A stretch of DNA of 64,000 nt, taken from NCBI GenBank assembly GCA_002189035.1, contig NEEC01000247.1, positions 1-64,000 on the forward strand, read 5' to 3'. This document shows, piece by piece, positions 14,601-29,600 of this stretch (its first letter is position 1; each line of letters begins with the position of its first letter). Below the pieces are notes generated by a model. That model was not told where the DNA came from, searched no databases, and saw nothing but the letters and a program-made list of their open reading frames with translations. Origin of the DNA: Utricularia gibba. Its lineage: Eukaryota; Streptophyta; Magnoliopsida; Lamiales; Lentibulariaceae. A program made the translations under genes and the position numbers.

Positions 14601-17600
14601 GCTTTCCTTCAGAAACATGTAAGCAGCTGCCGAAAACCAACGTTAATAAATGGATCACTTGTTTTCCCGGGCTACAAATGACTATGGGCCCGAGCCCCGA
14701 CCCGACCTCCGGCCCGATCCTGGTGCCCTCGAGAGCGCCTCATCAAATATAAAGCTTGTGGATGAGAAAACCATTTGGGGTGCTCATGACATCCTAACTT
14801 CAATAAATGCATCACGATTTTCGTTGAATAGGACCCGATTGGGCGCAGGAGTCGAACCGAACCTTGGGTCCGGATGAACTTCCCAACGAAAGCACCACCC
14901 AAAAACGACAAGCTTTTCCTTCAGAAACCATGTAGGCAGCTGCCGAAAACCCAACGTTAATAAATGGATCACTTTTTTTCCCGGGCTACAAATGACTATG
15001 GGCCGATTTCGACAAGACCTCCGGCCAGATCCTAGTGCCCCTCGAGAGCGCCTCCTCAAATAAAAAGTATGTGGTTGGAAAACCATTTGGGGTGCTCATG
15101 ACATCCTAACTTCAATAAATGCATCACGATTTTCGTCGAATAGGACCGATGGGCTCAGGAGTCGACCGAACCTTGGGTCCGGATGAACTTCCCAACGAAA
15201 GCACCCACCCAAAAAACGACAAGCTTTTCCTTTCAGAAACAATGTAGGCAGCTGCCGAAAACCCAACGTTAATAAATGGATCACTTTTTTTGCCGGGCTA
15301 CAAATGACTATGGGCCCGATTTCGACAAGACCTCCGGCCAGATCCTAGTGCCCCTCGAGAGCGCCTCCTCAAATAAAAAGTATGTGGTTGGAAAACCATT
15401 TGGGGTGCTCATGACATCCTAACTTCAATAAATGCATCACGATTTTCGTTGAATAGGACCCGATTGGGCGCAGGAGTCGAACCGAACCTTGGGTCCGGAT
15501 GAACTTCCCAACGAAAGCACCCCCAAAAACGACAAGCTTTTCCTTCAGAAACAATGTAGGCAGCTGCCGAAAAACCCAACGTTAATAAATGGATCACTTT
15601 TTTTCCCGGGCTACAAATGACTATGGGCCCGATTTCGACAAGACCTCCGGCCGATCCTAGTGCCCCTCGAGAGCGCCTCCTCAAATAAAAAGTATGTGGT
15701 TGGAAAACCATTTGGGGTGCTCATGACATCCTAACTTCAATAAATGCATCACGATTTTCGTTGAATAGGACCCGATTGGGCGCAGGAGTCGAACCGAACC
15801 TTGGGTCCGGATGAACTTCCCAACGAAAGCACCCACCCAAAAACGACAAGCTTTTCCTTCAGAAACCATGTAAGCAGCTGCCGAAAACCCAACGTTAATA
15901 AATGGATCACTTTTTTTCCCGGGCTACAAATGACTATGGCCCGATTTCGACAAGACCTCCGGCCAGATCCTAGTGCCCCTCGAGAGCGCCTCCTCAAATA
16001 AAAAGTATGTGGTTGGAAAACCATTTGGGGTGCTCATGACATCCTAACTTCAATAAATGCATCACGATTTTCGTCGAATAGGACCCGATTGGGCTCAGGA
16101 GTCGAAAAGAACCTTGGGTCCGGATGAACTTCCCAACGAAAGCACCCACCAAAAACGACAAGCTTTTCCTTCAGAAACAATGTAGGCAGCTGCCGAAACC
16201 CAACGTTAATAAATGGATCACTTTTTTTGCCGGGCTACAAATGACTATGGGCCCGATTTCGACAAGACCTCCGGCCAGATCCTAGTGCCCCTCGAGAGCG
16301 CCTCCTCAAATAAAAAGTATGTGGTTGGAAAACCATTTGGGGTGCTCATGACATCCTAACTTCAATAAATGCATCACGATTTTCGTTGAATAGGACCCGA
16401 TTGGGCCAGGAGTCGAACCGAACCTTGGGTCCGGATGAACTTCCCAACGAAAGCACCCACCCAAAAAACGACAAGCTTTTCCTTCAGAAACCATGTAAGC
16501 AGCTGCCGAAAACCCAACGTTAATAAATGGATCACTTTTTTTTCCCGGGCTACAAATGACTATGGGCCCGAGCCCGACGACCTCCGGCCCGATCCTGGTG
16601 CCCCTCGAGAGCGCCTCCTCAAATATAAAGCTTGTGGATGAGAAAAAACCATTTGGGGTGCTCATGACATCCTAACTTCAATAAATGCATCACGATTTTC
16701 GTCGAATAGGACCCGATGGGCTCAGGAGTCGAACGAACCTTGGGTCCGGATGAACTTCCCAACGAAAGCACCCACCCAAAAACGACAAGCTTTTCCTTCA
16801 GAAAAATGTAGGCAGCTGCCGAAAACCCAACGTTAATAAATGGATCACTTTTTTTGCCGGGCTACAAATGACTATGGGCCCGATTTCGACAAGACCTCCG
16901 GCCGATCCTAGTGCCCCTCGAGAGCGCCTCCTCAAATAAAAAGTATGTGGTTGGAAAACCATTTGGGGTGCTCATGACATCCTAACTTCAATAAATGCAT
17001 CACGATTTTCGTTGAATAGGACCCGAGGGCGCAGGAGTCGAACCGAACCTTGGGTCCGGATGAACTTCCCAACGAAAGCACCCACCCAAAAACGACAAGC
17101 TTTCCTTTCAGAAACAATGTAGGCAGCTGCCGAAAACCCAACGTTAATAAATGGATCACTTTTTTTGCCGGGCTACAAATGACTATGGGCCCGATTTCGA
17201 CAAGACCTCCGGCCAGATCCTAGTGCCCCTCGAGAGCGCCTCCTCAATAAAAAAGTATGTGGTTGGAAAACCATTTGGGTGCTCATGACATCCTAACTTC
17301 AATAAATGCATCACGATTTTCGTTGAATAGGACCCGATTGGCGCAGGAGTCGAACCGAACCTTGGGTCCGGATGAACTTCCCAACGAAAGCACCCACCAA
17401 AAACGACAAGCTTTTCCTTCAGAAACCATGTAAGCAGCTGCCGAAAACCCAACGTTAATAAATGGATCACTTTTTTCCCGGGCTACAAATGACTATGGGC
17501 CCGAGCCCGACCCGACCTCCGGCCCTAGTGCCCCTCGAGAGCGCCTCCTCAAATAAAAGCTTGTGGATGAGAAAACCATTTGGGGTGCTCATGACATCCT

Positions 17601-17887
17601 AACTTCAATAAATGCATCACGATTTTCGTTGAATAGGACCCGATTGGGCTCAGGAGTCGAACCGAACCTTGGTCCGGATGAACTTCCCAACGAAAGCACC
17701 CACCCAAAAACGACAAGCTTTTCTTCAGAAACAATGTAGGCAGCTGCCGAAAACCCAACGTTAATAAATGGATCACTTTTTTTGCCGGGCTACAAATGAC
17801 TATGGGCCCGATTTCGACAAGACCTCCGGCCAGATCCTAGTGCCCCTCGAGAGCGCCTCCTCAAATAAAAAGTATGTGGTTGGAAAA

Positions 17888-18152
17888 CCATTTGGTGCTC
17901 ATGACATCCTAACTTCAATAAATGCATCACGATTTTCGGAATAGGACCCGATTGGGCGCAGGAGTCGAACCGAACCTTGGGTCCGGATGAACTTCCCAAC
18001 GAAAGCACCCACCCAAAAACGACAAGCTTTTTTTAAACTGCCGAAAACCCAACGTTAATAAATGGATCACTTTGCTTGACTAAACCCGACCTCCGGCCGA
18101 TCCTAGTGCCCCTCGAGAGCGCCTCCTCAAATAAAAGTTGTGGATGAGAAAA
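17888..18152 (+). repeat. Degenerate monomer (265 bp)
   Basis: Two parts of the Y half are collapsed. After AAGCTTTTTTT the sequence jumps to AAACTGCCGAAAACCC, losing most of CCTTCAGAAACAATGTAGG. After GGATCACTTT it reads GCTTGACTAAACCCGACC, where several short pieces of the expected stretch are missing. The X half is near normal except for TTTGGTGCTC and TTTTCGGAATAGG. Confidence 0.8.
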
Positions 18153-20022
18153 CCATTTGGGGTGCTCATGACATCCTAACTTCAATAAATGCATCACGAT
18201 TTTCGTGAATAGGACCCGATTGGGCTCAGGAGTCGAAAAAACCTTGGTCCGGATGAACTTCCCAACGAAAGCACCCACCCAAAAACGACAAGCTTTTCCT
18301 TCAGAAACAATGTAGGCAGCTGCCGAAAACCCAACGTTAATAAATGGATCACTTTTTTTTGCCGGGCTACAAATGACTATGGGCCCGATTTCGACAAGAC
18401 CTCCGGCCAGATCCTAGTGCCCCTCGAGAGCGCCTCCTCAAATAAAAAGTATGTGGTTGGAAAACCATTTGGGTGCTCATGACATCCTAACTTCAATAAA
18501 TGCATCACGATTTTCGTGAATAGGACCCGATTGGGCTCAGGAGTCGAACCGAACCTTGGTTCCGGATGAACTTCCCAACGAAAGCACCCACCAAAAACGA
18601 CAAGCTTTTCCTTCAGAAACAATGTAGCAGCTGCCGAAAACCCAACGTTAATAAATGGATCACTTTTTTTGCCGGGCTACAAATGACTATGGGCCCGAGC
18701 CCGACGACCTCCGGCCGATCCTGGTGCCCCTCGAGAGCGCCTCCTCAAATAAAAAAGTTGTGGATGAGAAAACCATTTGGGGTGCTCATGACATCCTAAC
18801 TTCAATAAATGCATCACGATTTTCGTTGAATAGGACCCGATTGGGCGCAGGAGTCGAACCGAACCTTGGGTCCGGATGAACTTCCCAACGAAAGCACCCA
18901 CCCAAAAACGACAAGCTTTTCCTTCAGAAACCATGTAAGCAGCTGCCGAAAACCCAACGTTAATAAATGGATCACTTTTTTCCCGGGCTACAAATGACTA
19001 TGGGCCCGAGCCCGACCCGACCTCCGGCCCGATCCTAGTGCCCCTCGAGAGCGCCTCCTCAAAATAAAGCTGTGGGATGAGAAAACCATTTGGGGTGCTC
19101 ATGACATCCTAACTTCAATAAATGCATCACGATTTTCGTCGAATAGGACCCGATCGGGCTCAGGAGTCGAACGAACCTTGGGTCCGGATGAACTTCCCAA
19201 CGAAAGCACCCACCCAAAAACGACAAGCTTTTCCTTCAGAAACAATGTAGGCAGCTGCCGAAAACCCAACGTTAATAAATGGATCACTTTTTTTCCGGGC
19301 TACAAATGACTATGGGCCCGAGCCCGACCCGACCTCCGGCCCGATCCTGGTGCCCCTCGAGAGCGCCTCCTCAAATAAAAGCTTGTGGATGAGAAAACCA
19401 TTTGGGTGCTCATGACATCCTAACTTCAATAAATGCATCACGATTTTCGTTGAATAGGACCCGATTGGGCGCAGGAGTCGAACCGAACCTTGGGTCCGGA
19501 TGAACTTCCCAACGAAAGCACCCACCCAAAAACGACAAGCTTTTCCTTCAGAAACAATGTAGGCAGCTGCCGAAAACCCAACGTTAATAAATGGATCACT
19601 TTTTTTTGCCGGGCTACAAATGACTATGGGCCCGATTTCGACAAGACCTCCGGCCGATCCTAGTGCCCCTCGAGAGCGCCTCCTCAAATAAAAAGTTGTG
19701 GTTGAGAAAACCATTTGGGGTGCTCATGACATCCTAACTTCAATAAATGCATCACGATTTTCGTTGAATAGGACCCGATTGGGGCAGGAGTCGAACCGAA
19801 CCTTGGGTCCGGATGAACTTCCCAACGAAAGCACCCACCCAAAAACGACAAGCTTTTCCTTCAGAAACCATGTAAGCAGCTGCCGAAAACCCAACGTTAA
19901 TAAATGGATCACTTTTTTCCCGGGCTACAAATGACTATGGCCCGAGCCCGACCCGACCTCCGGCCCGATCCTGGTGCCCCTCGAGAGCGCCTCCTCAAAT
20001 ATAAAGCTTGTGGATGAGAAAA

Positions 20023-20648
20023 CCATTTGGGGTGCTCATGACATCCTAACTTCAATAAATGCATCACGATTTTCGTCGAATAGGACCGATGGGCTCAGGA
20101 GTCGAACAGAACCTTGGGTCCGGATGAACTTCCCAACGAAAGCACCCACCCAAAAACGACAAGCTTTTCCTTCAGAAACAATGTAGGCAGCTGCCGAAAA
20201 CCCAACGTTAATAAATGGATCACTTTTTTTGCCGGGCTACAAATGACTATGGGCCCGATTTCGACAAGACCTCCGGCCAGATCCTAGTGCCCCTCGAGAG
20301 CGCCTCCTCAAATAAAAAGTATGTGGTTGGAAAACCATTTTGGGGTGCTCATGACATCCTAACTTCAATAAATGCATCACGATTTTCGTTGAATAGGACC
20401 CGATTGGGCGCAGGAGTCGAACCGAACCTTGGGTCCGGATGAACTTCCCAACGAAAGCACCCACCCAAAAACGACAAGCTTTTCCTTCAGAAACCATGTA
20501 GGCAGCTGCCGAAAACCCAACGTTAATAAATGGATCACTTTTTTCCCGGCTACAAATGACTATGGGCCCGAGCCCGACCCGACCTCCGGCCCGATCCTGG
20601 TGCCCCTCGAGAGCGCCTCCTCAAATATAAAGCTTGTGGATGAGAAAA
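20023..20648 (+). repeat. Representative A-B dimer of domain I (626 bp)
   Basis: The first monomer (20023-20334, 312 bp) is class A: CGTCGAATAGG, GGGCTCAGG, AAACAATG, TTTGCCGGG, the TTTCGACAAGACC segment, CCTAGTG and the GTATGTGGTTGG end. The second (20335-20648, 314 bp) is class B: CGTTGAATAGG, GGGCGCAGG, AAACCATG, TTTCCCGGC, CCCGACCCGACC, CCTGGTG and the ATATAAAGCTTGTGG end. The same alternation, with interruptions, can be followed to about 24.4 kb. Confidence 0.8.
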
Positions 20649-23600
20649 CCATTTGGGGTGCTCATGACATCCTAACTTCAATAAATGCATCACGATTTTC
20701 GTGAATAGGACCCGATTGGGCTCAGGAGTCGAACCTTGGGTCCGGATGAACTTCCCAACGAAAGCACCCACCCAAAAACGACAAGCTTTTCCTTCAGAAA
20801 CAATGTAGGCAGCTGCCGAAAACCCAACGTTAATAAATGGATCACTTTTTTGCCGGGCTACAAATGACTATGGGCCCGATTTCGACGACCTCCGGCCCGA
20901 TCCTAGTGCCCCTCGAGAGCGCCTCCTCAAATAAAAGCTTGTGGTTGAGAAAACCATTTGGGGTGCTCATGACATCCTAACTTCAATAAATGCATCACGA
21001 TTTTCGTCGAATAGGACCCGATTGGGCTCAGGAGTCGAACAGAACCTTGGGTTCGGATGAACTTCCCAACGAAAGCACCCACCCAAAAACGACAAGCTTT
21101 TCCTTCAGAAACAATGTAGGCAGCTGCCGAAAACCCAACGTTAATAAATGGATCACTTTTTTTGCCGGGCTACAAATGACTATGGGCCCGATTTCGACAA
21201 GACCTCCGGCCGATCCTAGTGCCCCTCGAGAGCGCCTCCTCAAATAAAAAAGTTGTGGTTGGAAAACCATTTGGGGTGCTCATGACATCCTAACTTCAAT
21301 AAATGCATCACGATTTTCGTTGAATAGGACCCGATTGGGCGCAGGAGTCGAACCGAACCTTGGGTCCGGATGAACTTCCCAACGAAAGCACCCACCCAAA
21401 AACGACAAGCTTTTCCTTCAGAAACCATGTAAGCAGCTGCCGAAAACCCAACGTTAATAAATGGATCACTTTTTTTCCCGGGCTACAAATGACTATGGGC
21501 CCGAGCCCGACCCGACCTCCGGCCCGATCCTGGTGCCCCTCGAGAGCGCCTCCTCAAATATAAAGCTTGTGGATGAGAAAACCATTTGGGGTGCTCATGA
21601 CATCCTAACTTCAATAAATGCATCACGATTTTCGTCGAATAGGACCCGATTGGGCTCAGGAGTCGAAACGAACCTTGGGTCCGGATGAACTTCCCAACGA
21701 AAGCACCCACCCAAAAACGACAAGCTTTTCCTTCAGAAACAATGTAGGCAGCTGCCGAAAACCCAACGTTAATAAATGGATCACTTTTTTTGCCGGGCTA
21801 CAAATGACTATGGGCCCGAGCCCGACCCGACCTCCGGCCGATCCTAGTGCCCCTCGAGAGCGCCTCCTCAAATAAAAGTTGTGGTTGAGAAAACCATTTG
21901 GGGTGCTCATGACATCCTAACTTCAATAAATGCATCACGATTTTCGTTGAATAGGACCCGATTGGGCGCAGGAGTCGAACCGAACCTTGGGTCCGGATGA
22001 ACTTCCCAACGAAAGCACCCACCCAAAAACGACAAGCTTTCCTTCAGAAACATGTAGGCAGCTGCCGAAAACCCAACGTTAATAAATGGATCACTTTTTT
22101 CCCGGGCTACAAATGACTATGGGCCCGAGCCCGACGACCTCCGGCCGATCCTGGTGCCCCTCGAGAGCGCCTCCTCAAATAAAGCTTGTGGATGGAAAAA
22201 CCATTTGGGGTGCTCATGACATCCTAACTTCAATAAATGCATCACGATTTTCGTTGAATAGGACCCGATTGGGGCAGGAGTCGAACCGAACCTTGGGTCC
22301 GGATGAACTTCCCAACGAAAGCACCCACCCAAAAACGACAAGCTTTTCCTTCAGAAACAATGTAAGCAGCTGCCGAAAACCCAACGTTAATAAATGGATC
22401 ACTTTTTTCCCGGGCTACAAATGACTATGGGCCCGAGCCCGACCCGACCTCCGGCCCGATCCTAGTGCCCCTCGAGAGCGCCTCCTCAAATAAGCTTGTG
22501 GATGAGAAAACCATTTGGGGTGCTCATGACATCCTAACTTCAATAAATGCATCACGATTTTCGTCGAATAGGACCCGATTGGGCTCAGGAGTCGAACCGA
22601 ACCTTGGGTCCGATGAACTTCCCAACGAAAGCACCCACCCAAAAACGACAAGCTTTTCCTTCAGAAACAATGTAGGCAGCTGCCGAAAACCCAACGTTAA
22701 TAAATGGATCACTTTTTTTGCCGGGCTACAAATGACTATGGGCCCGACGACCAAGACCTCCGGCCGATCCTAGTGCCCTCGAGAGCGCCTCCTCAAATAA
22801 AAAGTATGTGGTTGGAAAACCATTTGGGGTGCTCATGACATCCTAACTTCAATAAATGCATCACGATTTTCGTTGAATAGGACCCGATTGGGCGCAGGAG
22901 TCGAACCGAACCTTGGGTCCGGATGAACTTCCCAACGAAAGCACCCACCCAAAAACGACAAGCTTTTCCTTCAGAAACCATGTAAGCAGCTGCCGAAAAC
23001 CCAACGTTAATAAATGGATCACTTTTTTCCCGGGCTACAAATGACTATGGGCCCGAGCCCGACCCGACCTCCGGCCCGATCCTGGTGCCCCTCGAGAGCG
23101 CCTCCTCAAATATAAAGCTTGTGGATGAGAAAACCATTTGGGGTGCTCATGACATCCTAACTTCAATAAATGCATCACGATTTTCGTGAATAGGACCCGA
23201 TTGGGCGCAGGAGTCGAACCGAACCTTGGGTCCGGATGAACTTCCCAACGAAAGCACCCACCCAAAAACGACAAGCTTTTCCTTCAGAAACAATAGGCAG
23301 CTGCCGAAAACCCAACGTTAATAAATGGATCACTTTTTTTGCCGGCTACAAATGACTATGGGCCCGACCGACGACCTCCGGCCGATCCTGGTGCCCCTCG
23401 AGAGCGCCTCCTCAAATAAAAAAAGTTGTGGTTGGAAAACCATTTGGGGTGCTCATGACATCCTAACTTCAATAAATGCATCACGATTTTCGTTGAATAG
23501 GACCCGATTGGGCAGGAGTCGAACCGAACCTTGGGTCCGGATGAACTTCCCAACGAAAGCACCCACCCAAAAACGACAAGCTTTTCCTTCAGAAACCATG

Positions 23601-26600
23601 TAAGCAGCTGCCGAAAACCCAACGTTAATAAATGGATCACTTTTTTCCCGGGCTACAAATGACTATGGGCCCGAGCCCGACCCGACCTCCGGCCGATCCT
23701 GGTGCCCCTCGAGAGCGCCTCCTCAAATATAAAGCTTGTGGATGAGAAAACCATTTGGGGTGCTCATGACATCCTAACTTCAATAAATGCATCACGATTT
23801 TCGTCGAATAGGACCCGATTGGGCTCAGGAGTCGAACCGAACCTTGGGTCGGATGAACTTCCCAACGAAAGCACCCACCCAAAAACGACAAGCTTTTCCT
23901 TCAGAAACAATGTAGGCAGCTGCCGAAAACCCAACGTTAATAAATGGATCACTTTTTGCCGGGCTACAAATGACTATGGGCCCGATTTCGACAAGACCTC
24001 CGGCCAGATCCTAGTGCCCCCTCGAGAGCGCCTCCTCAAATAAAAAGTATGTGGTTGGGAAAACCATTTGGGGTGCTCATGACATCCTAACTTCAATAAA
24101 TGCATCACGATTTTCGTTGAATAGACCCGATTGGGCGCAGGAGTCGAACCGAACCTTGGGTCCGGATGAACTTCCCAACGAAAGCCCACCCAAAAACGAC
24201 AAGCTTTTCCTTCAGAAACCATGTAAGCAGCTGCCGAAAACCCAACGTTAATAAATGGATCACTTTTTTCCCGGGCTACAAATGACTATGGGCCCGAGCC
24301 CGACCGACCTCCGGCCCGATCCTGGTGCCCCTCGAGAGCGCCTCCTCAAATATAAAGCTTGTGGATGAGAAAACCATTTGGGGTGCTCATGACATCCTAA
24401 CTTCAATAAATGCATCACGATTTTCGTTGAATAGGACCCGATTGGGCGCAGGAGTCGAACCGAACCTTGGGTCCGGATGAACTTCCCAACGAAAGCACCC
24501 ACCCAAAACGACAAGCTTTTCCTTCAGAAACATGTAGCAGCTGCCGAAAACCCAACGTTAATAAATGGATCACTTTTTTTGCCGGGCTACAAATGACTAT
24601 GGCCCGAGCGACCGACCTCCGGCCCGATCCTAGTGCCCCTCGAGAGCGCCTCCTCAAATAAAAAGTTGTGGTGGAAAAACCATTTGGGGTGCTCATGACA
24701 TCCTAACTTCAATAAATGCATCACGATTTTCGTTGAATAGGACCCGATTGGGCGCAGGAGTCGAACCGAACCTTGGGTCCGGATGAACTTCCCAACGAAA
24801 GCACCCACCCAAAAACGACAAGCTTTCCTTCAGAAACAATGTAGGCAGCTGCCGAAAACCAACGTTAATAAATGGATCACTTTTTTTGCCGGGCTACAAA
24901 TGACTATGGGCCCGATTTCGACAAGACCTCCGGCCCGATCCTAGTGCCCCTCGAGAGCGCCTCCTCAAATAAAAAGTATGTGGTTGGAAAACCATTTGGG
25001 GTGCTCATGACATCCTAACTTCAATAAATGCATCACGATTTTCGTTGAATAGGACCCGATTGGGCGCAGGAGTCGAACCGAACCTTGGGTCCGGATGAAC
25101 TTCCCAACGAAAGCACCCACCCAAAAACGACAAGCTTTTCCTTCAGAAACAATGTAGCAGCTGCCGAAAACCCAACGTTAATAAATGGATCACTTTTTTT
25201 CCGGGCTACAAATGACTATGGGCCCGAGCCCGACCCGACCTCCGGCCCGATCCTGGTGCCCCTCGAGAGCGCCTCCTCAAATATAAAAGCTTGTGGATGA
25301 GAAAACCATTTGGGGTGCTCATGACATCCTAACTTCAATAAATGCATCACGATTTTCGTCGAATAGGACCCGATCGGGCTCAGGAGTCGAACAGAACCTT
25401 GGGTCCGGATGAACTTCCCAACGAAAGCACCCACCAAAAACGACAAGCTTTTCCTTCAGAAACAATGTAGCAGCTGCCGAAAACCAACGTTAATAAATGG
25501 ATCACTTTTTTTCCGGGCTACAAATGACTATGGGCCCGACGACAAGACCTCCGGCCCGATCCTGTGCCCCTCGAGAGCGCCTCCTCAAATAAAAGTTGTG
25601 GTTGGAAAACCATTTGGGGTGCTCATGACATCCTAACTTCAATAAATGCATCACGATTTTCGTTGAATAGGACCCGATTGGGCGCAGGAGTCGAACCGAA
25701 CCTTGGGTCCGGATGAACTTCCCAACGAAAGCACCCACCCAAAAACGACAAGCTTTTCCTTCAGAAACAATGTAGGCAGCTGCCGAAAACCCAACGTTAA
25801 TAAATGGATCACTTTTTTCCCGGGCTACAAATGACTATGGGCCCGAGCCGACAAGACCTCCGGCCAGATCCTGTGCCCCTCGAGAGCGCCTCCTCAAATA
25901 AAAAGTTGTGGTTGGAAAACCATTTGGGGTGCTCATGACATCCTAACTTCAATAAATGCATCACGATTTTCGTTGAATAGGACCCGATTGGCGCAGGAGT
26001 CGAACCGAACCTTGGGTCCGGATGAACTTCCCAACGAAAGCACCCACCCAAAAACGACAAGCTTTTCCTTCAGAAACAATGTAGGCAGCTGCCGAAAACC
26101 CAACGTTAATAAATGGATCACTTTTTTTCCCGGGCTACAAATGACTATGGGCCCGATTTCGACAAGACCTCCGGCCGATCCTAGTGCCCCTCGAGAGCGC
26201 CTCCTCAAATATAAAGCTTGTGGTGGAAAACCATTTGGGGTGCTCATGACATCCTAACTTCAATAAATGCATCACGATTTTCGTTGAATAGGACCCGATT
26301 GGGCGCAGGAGTCGAACCGAACCTTGGGTCCGGATGAACTTCCCAACGAAAGCACCCACCCAAAAACGACAAGCTTTTCCTTCAGAAACAATGTAGGCAG
26401 CTGCCGAAAACCCAACGTTAATAAATGGATCACTTTTTTTGCCGGGCTACAAATGACTATGGGCCCGATTTCGACAAGACCTCCGGCCAGATCCTAGTGC
26501 CCCTCGAGAGCGCCTCCTCAAATAAAAAGTATGTGGTTGGAAAACCATTTGGGGTGCTCATGACATCCTAACTTCAATAAATGCATCACGATTTTCGTTG

Positions 26601-29600
26601 AATAGGACCCGATTGGGCGCAGGAGTCGAACCGAACCTTGGGTCCGGATGAACTTCCCAACGAAAGCACCCACCAAAAAAACGACAAGCTTTTCCTTCAG
26701 AAACAATGTAGGCAGCTGCCGAAAACCCAACGTTAATAAATGGATCACTTTTTTTGCCGGGCTACAAATGACTATGGGCCCGAGCGACCGACCTCCGGCC
26801 AGATCCTGTGCCCCTCGAGAGCGCCTCCTCAAATAAAAGTTGTGGATGGAAAAACCATTTGGGGTGCTCATGACATCCTAACTTCAATAAATGCATCACG
26901 ATTTTCGTTGAATAGGACCCGATTGGGCGCAGGAGTCGAACCGAACCTTGGGTCCGGATGAACTTCCCAACGAAAGCACCCACCAAAAACGACAAGCTTT
27001 TCCTTCAGAAACAATGTAGGCAGCTGCCGAAAACCAACGTTAATAAATGGATCACTTTTTTTCCCCGGGCTACAAATGACTATGGGCCCGATTTCGACAA
27101 GACCTCCGGCCAGATCCTGTGCCCCTCGAGAGCGCCTCCTCAAATAAAAAAGTATGTGGTTGGAAAACCATTTGGGGTGCTCATGACATCCTAACTTCAA
27201 TAAATGCATCACGATTTTCGTTGAATAGGACCCGATTGGGCGCAGGAGTCGAACCGAACCTTGGGTCGGATGAACTTCCCAACGAAAGCACCCACCCAAA
27301 AACGACAAGCTTTTCCTTCAGAAACAATGTAGCAGCTGCCGAAAACCCAACGTTAATAAATGGATCACTTTTTTTTCCCGGGCTACAAATGACTATGGGC
27401 CCGAGCCCGACACCTCCGCCCGATCCTAGTGCCCCTCGAGAGCGCCTCCTCAAATAAAAATTGTGGATGAGAAAACCATTTGGGGTGCTCATGACATCCT
27501 AACTTCAAATAAATGCATCACGATTTTCGTTGAATAGGACCCGATTGGGCGCAGGAGTCGAACCGAACCTTGGGTCCGGATGAACTTCCCAACGAAAGCA
27601 CCCACCCAAAAACGACAAGCTTTTCCTTCAGAAACAATGTAGGCAGCTGCCGAAAACCCAACGTTAATAAATGGATCACTTTTTTTTCCGGGCTACAAAT
27701 GACTATGGCCCGAGCCGACCGACCTCCGGCCCGATCCTGTGCCCCTCGAGAGCGCCTCCTCAAATAAAAAGTTGTGGTTGAAAACCATTTGGGGTGCTCA
27801 TGACATCCTAACTTCAATAAATGCATCACGATTTTCGTCGAATAGGACCCGATTGGGCAGGAGTCGAAAGAACCTTGGGTCCGGATGAACTTCCCAACGA
27901 AAGCACCCACCAAAAACGACAAGCTTTTCCTTCAGAAACATGTAGGCAGCTGCCGAAAACCCAACGTTAATAAATGGATCACTTTTTTTCCCGGGCTACA
28001 AATGACTATGGGCCCGATTTCGACAAGACCTCCGGCCAGATCCTGTGCCCCTCGAGAGCGCCTCCTCAAATAAAAAGTGGTTGAAAACCATTTGGGGTGC
28101 TCATGACATCCTAACTTCAATAAATGCATCACGATTTTCGTTGAATAGGACCCGATTGGGCGCAGGAGTCGAACCGAACCTTGGGTCCGGATGAACTTCC
28201 CAACGAAAGCACCCACCAAAAACGACAAGCTTTTCCTTCAGAAACAATGTAGCAGCTGCCGAAAACCCAACGTTAATAAATGGATCACTTTTTTTCCCGG
28301 GCTACAAATGACTATGGGCCCGAGCCCGACCCGACCTCCGGCCCGATCCTGGTGCCCCTCGAGAGCGCCTCCTCAAATAAAAGCTTGTGGTGAGAAAACC
28401 ATTTGGGGTGCTCATGACATCCTAACTTCAATAAATGCATCACGATTTTCGTCGAATAGGACCCGATTGGCTCAGGAGTCGAACAGAACCTTGGGTCGGA
28501 TGAACTTCCCAACGAAAGCACCCACCAAAAACGACAAGCTTTTCCTTCAGAAACAATGTAGGCAGCTGCCGAAAACCCAACGTTAATAAATGGATCACTT
28601 TTTTTGCCGGGCTACAAATGACTATGGGCCCGATTTCGACAAGACCTCCGGCCAGATCCTAGTGCCCCTCGAGAGCGCCTCCTCAAATAAAAATGTGGTT
28701 GGAAAACCATTTGGGGTGCTCATGACATCCTAACTTCAATAAATGCATCACGATTTTCGTTGAATAGGACCCGATTGGGCGCAGGAGTCGAACCGAACCT
28801 TGGGTCCGGATGAACTTCCCAACGAAAGCACCCACCCAAAAACGACAAGCTTTTCCTTCAGAAACAATGTAGGCAGCTGCCGAAAACCCAACGTTAATAA
28901 ATGGATCACTTTTTTTCCCGGGCTACAAATGACTATGGGCCCGATTTCGACCTCCGCCAGATCCTAGTGCCCCTCGAGAGCGCCTCCTCAAATAAAAAGT
29001 ATGTGGTTGGAAAACCATTTGGGGTGCTCATGACATCCTAACTTCAATAAATGCATCACGATTTTCGTTGAATAGGACCCGATTGGGCGCAGGAGTCGAA
29101 CCGAACCTTGGGTCCGGATGAACTTCCCAACGAAAGCACCCACCCAAAAACACAAGCTTTTCCTTCAGAAACATGTAAGCAGCTGCCGAAAACCCAACGT
29201 TAATAAATGGATCACTTTTTTTCCGGGCTACAAATGACTATGGGCCCGAGCCGACAACCTCCGCCCGATCCTGGTGCCCCTCGAGAGCGCCTCCTCAAAT
29301 ATAAAGCTTGTGGATGAGAAAACCATTTGGGGTGCTCATGACATCCTAACTTCAATAAATGCATCACGATTTTCGTCGAATAGGACCCGATTGGGCTCAG
29401 GAGTCGAACAGAACCTTGGGTCCGGATGAACTTCCCAACGAAAGCACCCACCAAAAACGACAAGCTTTTCCTTCAGAAACAATGTAGGCAGCTGCCGAAA
29501 ACCCAACGTTAATAAATGGATCACTTTTTTTGCCGGGCTACAAATGACTATGGGCCCGATTTCGACAAGACCTCCGGCCAGATCCTAGTGCCCCTCGAGA

